From Bradyrhizobium archetypum (GTDB lineage: Bacteria; Pseudomonadota; Alphaproteobacteria; Rhizobiales; Xanthobacteraceae): a stretch of 64,000 bases of DNA. Positions 59,337 through 64,000 of this stretch are shown in pieces. Each line of letters starts with the position of its first letter. Positions within the stretch are counted from its first letter, which is position 1. Location of the stretch: positions 1 to 64,000 of the forward strand of contig NZ_JAAVLW010000006.1 in assembly GCF_013114835.1 (NCBI RefSeq), given 5' to 3'. The notes beneath the pieces are model-generated. The model was given only the letters and a program-made list of their open reading frames with translations, was not told the DNA's origin and made no database searches. Made by a program: the position numbers and the translations under genes.

Positions 59337-59428
59337 GTCATTCCGGGCGCGAAGCGAACTATGGTGCGCAATTGCGCACCTGAGAATCTCGAGATTCCGG
59401 ATCGCCGCTGCGCGACGTCCGGAATGAC
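59337..59428. repeat. GTCATTCCGGGCGCGAAGCG repeat
   Basis: A 92-base imperfect palindrome: GTCATTCCGGGCGCGAAGCG at one end, TGCGCGACGTCCGGAATGAC at the other, with ATGGTGCGCAATTGCGCACC and AATCTCGAGATT hairpins within. It is another dispersed repeat type. Confidence 0.65.
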
Positions 59429-59440
59429 GCTCACCTCCAA

Positions 59441-59475
59441 AAGAAAAAAGGGCCGCTTGAATGAACAAGCGGCCC
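59441..59475 (-). terminator. Rho-independent terminator of the small RNA
   Basis: A perfect 10-bp stem (GGGCCGCTTG with CAAGCGGCCC, loop of 6) is followed on the minus strand by TTTTTTCTT. It has no upstream minus-strand protein gene within 1 kb. Confidence 0.9.
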
Positions 59476-59531
59476 AAGTCTAGGGAGGAAACGCCCAAGG
59501 AGGGCAGCGATAGCGCGAGGCGCTACCGCAC
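59444..59531 (-). ncRNA. mmgR: Small RNA resembling MmgR/suhB (alpha-r8 family)
   Basis: An 88-nucleotide minus-strand transcript is implied by a promoter (TTGCGT, 17 bases, CATATT) and a strong terminator (10-bp stem and T6). The RNA would fold into a first hairpin (GCGGTAGCGC and GCGCTATCGC), a second with an exposed TCCTT loop, then a single-stranded TTTCCTCCCTAGACTT, then the terminator. TTTCCTCCCT is the conserved 10-mer I recall for MmgR and its relatives in the alpha-r8/suhB RNA family of rhizobia. These anti-Shine-Dalgarno runs suggest that it pairs with mRNA start regions. No protein gene on that strand can use the terminator. Confidence 0.75.
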
Positions 59532-59537
59532 CGCAAC

Positions 59538-59566
59538 AATATGCGACCGCGCTGCACAAAACGCAA
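59538..59566 (-). promoter_or_regulatory. Promoter of the small RNA
   Basis: On the minus strand a -35 box TTGCGT (59561-59566) and a -10 box CATATT (59538-59543) are separated by 17 bases. The predicted start is near 59531, one or two bases before the first hairpin. Confidence 0.6.
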
Positions 59567-59889
59567 GTGTTTTTCAGCCCTCTCCGGCGCAATGTGGAAC
59601 AAACTTGCCGATAAGCAACATCGCCGCTTCTGCGGATTTACTGTAACAAAATCAAACACTTATGTGAACGCTTCGTCGCAGCCCCGGTCTCTTTGCAGTA
59701 CTGGTATGCCAAAACTCGCGACTTCGTGATATCAGCGCTAACCAAAAATCCATGCCTAAACGAAGCCATTGCGAAAGCCGATTCGAAAGCCGGCGTGCAA
59801 ACGAATGGGAATAACGTGCCGTTGGCGGTGCGCGGCAGCCCGGATTGGGCTAGGCAATAGGCGGCATTCTATTGCGGTAAGGGACAGCC

Positions 59890-60669
59890 GTGACGGTCAT
59901 CGATTTCACAGCGTTTATCGGGCGGCTTGCAACTGCTTCAGGCGAGACCATCCTGCCGTTTTTCCGAACCTCGCTCTCCATCGACAACAAGAGCGCCAGC
60001 GACTTCGACCCGGTCACCGAGGCTGACCGCGCTGCGGAAGCTGTGATGCGCCGCCTGATCAAGGCCAATTTTCCCCAGCACGGCATCGTCGGCGAGGAAT
60101 TCGGCAACGAGCGCGAGGACGCCGAATATGTCTGGGTGCTGGACCCGATCGACGGCACCAAATCTTTCATCGCGGGATTTCCGATCTGGGGTACCCTGAT
60201 CGCACTTCTGCACAAGGGCACGCCGGTGTTCGGCATGATGCACCAGCCCTATATCGGCGAGCGCTTTTCCGGCGATTCTGGCTCGGCGCATTATTCGGGG
60301 CCGTCGGGCGAGCGGCGGCTGACGGTGCGCCGCTGCGCAACGCTGAAGGAAGCGACCTCCTTCACCACCAGTCCGCTGTTGATGAACGCCGCCGACCGCG
60401 AAATCTTCGGCCGGGTCGAGAGTGCAGTGAGGCTGTCACGCTATGGCGGCGACTGCTACTCCTATTGCATGCTGGCGGCCGGCCATCTCGACCTCGTGGT
60501 CGAGACCGAACTGAAGCCCTACGACATTGCGGCATTGATCCCGATCGTCACCGGCGCCGGCGGGGTCGTCACCAACTGGGAAGGCAAGCCGGCCCAGAGC
60601 GGCGGCCGCATCGTCGCCGCCGGCGACGCGCGCGTGCACGAGGCGACGCTGAAGCTGCTGAACAGCTAG
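59890..60669 (+). CDS. hisN: Histidinol-phosphatase, inositol monophosphatase family
   Basis: A 259-residue member of the IMPase superfamily. GEEFGN (around 68-73), DPIDGTKSF (85-93) and a late Asp in KPYDIAALIPI are the metal-binding residues. The DPIDGTKSFIAGFPIWGTLIAL and GGDCYSY segments fit HisN, which makes histidinol; a general SuhB/IMPase activity is also possible. The start is a GTG. It lies next to a small RNA of the suhB/MmgR type. Confidence 0.88.
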   Translation: MTVIDFTAFIGRLATASGETILPFFRTSLSIDNKSASDFDPVTEADRAAEAVMRRLIKANFPQHGIVGEEFGNEREDAEYVWVLDPIDGTKSFIAGFPIWGTLIALLHKGTPVFGMMHQPYIGERFSGDSGSAHYSGPSGERRLTVRRCATLKEATSFTTSPLLMNAADREIFGRVESAVRLSRYGGDCYSYCMLAAGHLDLVVETELKPYDIAALIPIVTGAGGVVTNWEGKPAQSGGRIVAAGDARVHEATLKLLNS

Positions 60670-60821
60670 AGACGTAACCGCGAATATCACGCTCGCGCGG
60701 ACCGACGAACTCCTGCGTTGACAGGGCTCGGCTCCGCCACAACGGCAGGACCTTGCACGGAGCGGTTCATCACGTACGATGCCCCGAACACGCACGTTAG
60801 ATGCGGGATCGGGGAGCACTC

Positions 60822-61790
60822 ATGAGACCGCTGAGCAAGCTGCTTGCCGGACTGACGCTGTTATTGTTGCCGACGCTGGCCGCAGCGCAGGACTTTCCGA
60901 GCAAACCGATCAAGCTAATCGTCCCGTTCCCGGCCGGCGGTCCCAACGACATCATCGCGCGCCTGGTCGGCCAGCGCATGTCGGAAATCGCAAAACAGCC
61001 GGTTGTGATCGACAATCGCGGCGGCCAGGCCGGCGTGCTCGGCACCGATGCGATCGCAAAGGCGGCCCCCGACGGCTACACGATCGGAATCGTGAGCGCG
61101 AGCGCACTCGTCATCAACCCGATGATGGAAAAGGTGCCCTACGACGTCGCGAAGGATTTTTCGCCCGTCACTCTGGTGACGACGGTGCCGGAAATGCTGG
61201 TCGTTGCCAGCAACGTCCCTGCCGGTGACATGAAGGAGCTGATCGCGCTCGCCAAGGCACAGCCCGGGAAACTCAATTTTGCGTCTGCCGGCGTCGGCGG
61301 CATGCCGCATCTTGCCGGCGAGCTGCTCAAACTGACGGCGGGAATCGACATCGTGCACGTGCCCTATAGGGGCGCCGCACCCGCCATCAACGATCTGCTC
61401 GGCCAGCAGGTGCAGATGGCGTTCCTCGATTTGCCGGTGCTGCTGCCGCATATCAAGTCGGGCAGCCTGCGCCCAATTGCCCTCGGTGCGCCGAAACGGG
61501 CACTCACCTCACCCGACGTGCCGACCACTGCCGAGGTCGGCATGCCCGATCTTTTGATCGAAAACTGGTACGGCATGATCGCGCCGGCCGGAACGCCCGA
61601 GACAATCGTCACAACCCTGAACCGCATTGCCAACGAGGCGATGAACGATCCGCACGTGAAGCAAAAGCTCGCCGATCAGGGCCTGACGGTCGCCGGCAAC
61701 ACGCCGGGGCATTTTCGCGACTACATTGATACCGAGGCGCAAAAGTGGGCGCGCGTCATCAAGGCCGCCGGCCTTGCCACGGGAAAGTAG
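60822..61790 (+). CDS. Bug-family TTT receptor (orphan)
   Basis: A 322-residue periplasmic receptor with signal peptide MRPLSKLLAGLTLLLLPTLA (cleaved after AAAQ). FPSKPIKLIVPFPAGGPNDI and IDNRGGQAGVLGTDAIAKA are Bug motifs. GGGGAG precedes the ATG at 60822. There are no TctA/TctB genes nearby, so it is an orphan receptor. Orphan Bug proteins may pair with a permease encoded elsewhere or act in signalling. Confidence 0.92.
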   Translation: MRPLSKLLAGLTLLLLPTLAAAQDFPSKPIKLIVPFPAGGPNDIIARLVGQRMSEIAKQPVVIDNRGGQAGVLGTDAIAKAAPDGYTIGIVSASALVINPMMEKVPYDVAKDFSPVTLVTTVPEMLVVASNVPAGDMKELIALAKAQPGKLNFASAGVGGMPHLAGELLKLTAGIDIVHVPYRGAAPAINDLLGQQVQMAFLDLPVLLPHIKSGSLRPIALGAPKRALTSPDVPTTAEVGMPDLLIENWYGMIAPAGTPETIVTTLNRIANEAMNDPHVKQKLADQGLTVAGNTPGHFRDYIDTEAQKWARVIKAAGLATGK

Positions 61791-61816
61791 CGCCAGACCT
61801 TCGCGCTCCCTCACAT

Positions 61817-62710
61817 TCACCGCGGCGCGCTCTTGCGCAGATGCTCCGCCAGTTGCTGCGCGGGTTTCGGCAGCGCCCGGAAGCTGCGGGCGCAGATCGC
61901 AAGCCGCCGGTTGGCCCAGCCATCCTTGATCCTGATGACATTGATCTTCATCGACTGCGCGCAACGCTTTGCCGCGACCTCCGGCATCACGGCGACCCCG
62001 ATGCCGGCGGCAACCATCTGCCCGATCGCATCGAAATTGTTCATCCGGGCGCGGAAACGCAAGCGCGCCCCGAGCCGCGCCGCATGTCCGCTGACATGGG
62101 CGTGCAGCGCACTTGACGTGATCAAGCCAATGAAATCCCGCCCCACCACTTCGGCAAACTCGACCTGCCGTCGGTTCAACAGTTCGCCCTCGCCGGGCGC
62201 GGCCAGCACCAGGCGATCTTCGCTGAACGGAATCCGCTCGATATTGTCCGGCAGCGCATGATCGGCCGCGAGCCCGAGATCGGCGGCGCCGGTGACGATG
62301 GCGCGGGCGATGTCGCCGCTTTCGTGCTCCTGGACATCGACCGAGATATGAGGATGCTCTTTCAGGAACGCGGCCAGCGTCTTCGGCAGGTATTCCGACA
62401 GCGCCGAAGTATTGGCGAAAAAGCGGACGGTCGCTTTCACGCCGCGGGCAAAGGCCAGCAGATCGCCGCGCATGGTCTCGACATTGTGGATCACGATCCT
62501 GGCATGATCGAGCAGGCTTTCGCCCGCCGGCGTCAGTTCGACGCCGCGGCGGCCGCGCGTGAGCAGCGAAACACCGAGCGCCTGTTCCAGTCCCTTGATC
62601 CGCTCACTCGCCGACGCCAGCGCGAGATGGACTCTGTGCGCGCCATTGGTGATGCTGCGGGTCTCGGCCACCGCGATGAAGAGCTGCAGATCGACCAAAT
62701 CAAAGCGCAT
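61817..62710 (-). CDS. LysR-family transcriptional regulator
   Basis: A 297-residue LysR protein: MRFDLVDLQLFIAVAETRSITNGAHRVHLALASASERIKGLEQ is the winged helix, and a CbbR/CysB-type effector domain follows. It is convergent with the Bug receptor and lies upstream of the TauE/SafE gene on the other strand (186 bases, containing a repeat). It may control either gene. The effector is unknown. Confidence 0.93.
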   Translation of the reverse strand: MRFDLVDLQLFIAVAETRSITNGAHRVHLALASASERIKGLEQALGVSLLTRGRRGVELTPAGESLLDHARIVIHNVETMRGDLLAFARGVKATVRFFANTSALSEYLPKTLAAFLKEHPHISVDVQEHESGDIARAIVTGAADLGLAADHALPDNIERIPFSEDRLVLAAPGEGELLNRRQVEFAEVVGRDFIGLITSSALHAHVSGHAARLGARLRFRARMNNFDAIGQMVAAGIGVAVMPEVAAKRCAQSMKINVIRIKDGWANRRLAICARSFRALPKPAQQLAEHLRKSAPR

Positions 62711-62729
62711 GGGATTTCCTGCTCAGCGG

Positions 62730-62806
62730 TCATTGCGAGCGCAGCGAAACAATCCGGTCCTTCTTCGTGCCGTGAGATGGATTGCTTCGCTGCGCTCGCA
62801 ATGACG
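62730..62806. repeat. ATTGCGAG palindromic repeat, copy 4
   Basis: A 77-base copy beginning GTCATTGCGAGCGCAGCGAA and ending GCGCTCGCAATGAC. Its central part differs from the other three, but the ends and ATGGATTGCTTC arm are kept. Confidence 0.75.
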
Positions 62807-62895
62807 GAGAAGAACACTAACCTTCGCTTGTTCCGAAGGCTGCCTCCGTAACCTCCAGATTGAGCCTGTAATGCCGATAGGTCAATGTCCGGCGC

Positions 62896-63648
62896 ATGAT
62901 CGAACCCATGCTCATTTTCATCGCCGCGGCCTTCCTGCTGGCCGGCTTTATCAAGGGCGTCGTCGGATTAGGCCTGCCGACGGTGTCGATGGGCCTGCTC
63001 GCGGTGACGATGCCGCCGGGCCAGGCGATCGCGATCGTGATCGTGCCGGCGATCGTCACCAACATCTGGCAGACTTTTGGTGGCCCGTATTTGCGTGACA
63101 TCATGCGGCGGCTGTGGCCGCTGATGGCCGGCACCGTCGCCGGCATCTGGCTGAACGCGGGGCTGTTGACCGGCCCATATGCGCCCTATGGCACGGTCGC
63201 GCTCGGCACATTGCTGGTGATCTACGCGATCCTCGGCCTCAGCAAACTCAATTTCAAGGTTGCACACCGCAACGAGAAATGGATTGGCGGCATCGTCGGC
63301 CTGATCACCGGCGTGGTGTCGGCCGCGACCGGCGTTCAGGTGATCCCGTCGGTGCCTTATCTGCAGGCGATCGGCATGGAGAAAGACGAACTGGTGCAGG
63401 CGCTTGGCGTATTCTTCACAGTAGCGACGATGGCGCTGGCCTTCACTCTTACCGCCACGGGCCTGTTGACGGCGGCGACCGCGCTGCCGGGCGCTATCGC
63501 GATGGCCGCATCCTTTGCCGGCATGTTCATCGGACAGGCGGTGCGCAATCGCATGCAGCCGGACGTATTTCGCCGCTGGTTCCTGATCGCGATGATCCTT
63601 CTCGGGCTCTATCTCGCCGCCAGCGCCTTCATGAAAATGCACGGCTGA
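62896..63648 (+). CDS. TauE/SafE-family sulfite exporter-like permease
   Basis: A 250-residue integral membrane protein with about seven or eight helices and the TauE/SafE repeats (AAFLLAGFIKGVVGLGLPTVSMGLLAV and GGIVGLITGVVSAATGVQVIPSV). The family moves sulfite, sulfoacetate, or other anions across the inner membrane. The ATG at 62896 is followed by one at 62905, so the start is not certain. A flavin monooxygenase that could release sulfite is far away (14.6 or 29.2 kb), so a link is only speculative. Confidence 0.9.
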   Translation: MIEPMLIFIAAAFLLAGFIKGVVGLGLPTVSMGLLAVTMPPGQAIAIVIVPAIVTNIWQTFGGPYLRDIMRRLWPLMAGTVAGIWLNAGLLTGPYAPYGTVALGTLLVIYAILGLSKLNFKVAHRNEKWIGGIVGLITGVVSAATGVQVIPSVPYLQAIGMEKDELVQALGVFFTVATMALAFTLTATGLLTAATALPGAIAMAASFAGMFIGQAVRNRMQPDVFRRWFLIAMILLGLYLAASAFMKMHG

Positions 63649-63652
63649 CGGA

Positions 63653-64000
63653 TCAGCGCGCCTCCAGCATTGCCACCCGGATACCGAGATAGACGAACAA
63701 CCCGCCGAGCGAGCGGTTGATCCAGGCCACCGCGCCGGCCGATTGCCGGATACGACCGGCGGCCCGGGCCGCGAAGGCGGCGATGCAGAAGCACCACAAC
63801 GTGCCGCCGGTGATGAAGATCAGACCCAGCGCCAGGAAGGCCAGCGTCTTGTGGGCAGACTCCGCCGCTACGAACTGCGGCAGGAACGCCAGAAAGAACA
63901 GCGCCACCTTCGGATTGAGCACATTTGTCAGCGCGCCCTGCCAGAACACGCGAGCCAGCGACATCTCGCTGCCTGCCGAGCCATTGCCCGTCGCTGCCGC
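63653..64000 (-). CDS. LysE/RhtB-family amino-acid exporter (partial)
   Basis: The last 115 residues of a membrane protein, open to the window edge on the minus strand. ALTNVLNPKVALFFLAFLPQFV is the conserved LysE/RhtB motif. Full members have about 205 residues, so roughly half the gene is outside. It exports amino acids or related compounds. It is convergent with TauE/SafE, with only 4 bases between. Confidence 0.9.
   Translation of the reverse strand, partial: AAATGNGSAGSEMSLARVFWQGALTNVLNPKVALFFLAFLPQFVAAESAHKTLAFLALGLIFITGGTLWCFCIAAFAARAAGRIRQSAGAVAWINRSLGGLFVYLGIRVAMLEAR

Larger units (their letters stand above)
59329..59889. other. Intergenic region holding a repeat and a small RNA gene
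   Basis: 561 bases without a protein gene. It holds a GTCATTCCGGGCGC repeat (59337-59428), a minus-strand small RNA with its terminator and promoter (59441-59566), and from about 59600 to 59720 an AT-rich stretch with no visible ORF, probably the hisN promoter area. Confidence 0.6.

Overview
The window is GC-rich alphaproteobacterial chromosome. It most resembles Bradyrhizobium or a close relative in the Bradyrhizobiaceae. This is inferred from the CpdR regulator beside an N-formylglutamate amidohydrolase, an OpgG/OpgH pair, several Bug-type receptors of the tripartite tricarboxylate transporter (TTT) family, and intergenic spaces filled with short palindromic repeats. I ran no database search; family names rest on recognised motifs, lengths and gene context. 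No prophage, insertion sequence, CRISPR array or rRNA operon is visible. There is one tRNA (Val, anticodon GAC).

Layout. 1-3.4 kb: a LysR regulator diverges from an SDR oxidoreductase, a pirin and a WrbA quinone reductase. 3.6-9.1 kb: housekeeping and hypothetical genes, a glycosyltransferase, galE, a DUF1080 protein and a DUF2171 protein. 9.1-13.2 kb: a 1362-residue GGDEF/EAL protein with five tandem GAF domains. 13.5-32.3 kb: a catabolic and transport region with an Ldh2-type dehydrogenase, two NtaA/DszA-like flavin monooxygenases, an amidase, an orphan Bug receptor, a D-amino-acid transaminase, a GltIJKL amino-acid ABC transporter, a complete TctC-TctB-TctA transporter, an M20 peptidase and a benzoylformate-decarboxylase-like enzyme. 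32.6-41.5 kb: a GFA-like protein without its usual catalytic cysteines, an old yellow enzyme, a ModE-like DNA-binding protein, an aldehyde dehydrogenase diverging from an SDR, a cupin, and a LysR regulator diverging from an NTF2-like protein.

41.6-46.6 kb: a polytopic membrane protein overlapping a GNAT-like protein, a small membrane protein, and a YiaA plus PspA envelope-stress pair that diverges from a TetR regulator across three palindromes. 46.7-51.3 kb: a Rieske protein and two paralogous ACMSD-type amidohydrolases, diverging from a large FAD oxidoreductase. 51.4-59.3 kb: opgG-opgH (periplasmic glucan), a class III cyclase with TPRs, tRNA-Val, cpdR and an N-formylglutamate amidohydrolase. 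59.3-64 kb: a small RNA resembling MmgR/suhB, hisN, a second orphan Bug receptor, a LysR regulator, a TauE/SafE permease and a LysE-family exporter cut by the window edge.

The observations most worth following are: the minus-strand small RNA near 59.5 kb, which has its own promoter, anti-Shine-Dalgarno loops and a terminator; the three-palindrome operator between tetR and pspA; the five GAF repeats held at an exact 182-residue period; the strong terminator between gltI and gltJ; and several remnants of duplicated gene ends (an SDR 3' end, a YiaA 3' end and an FAH N-terminal domain).
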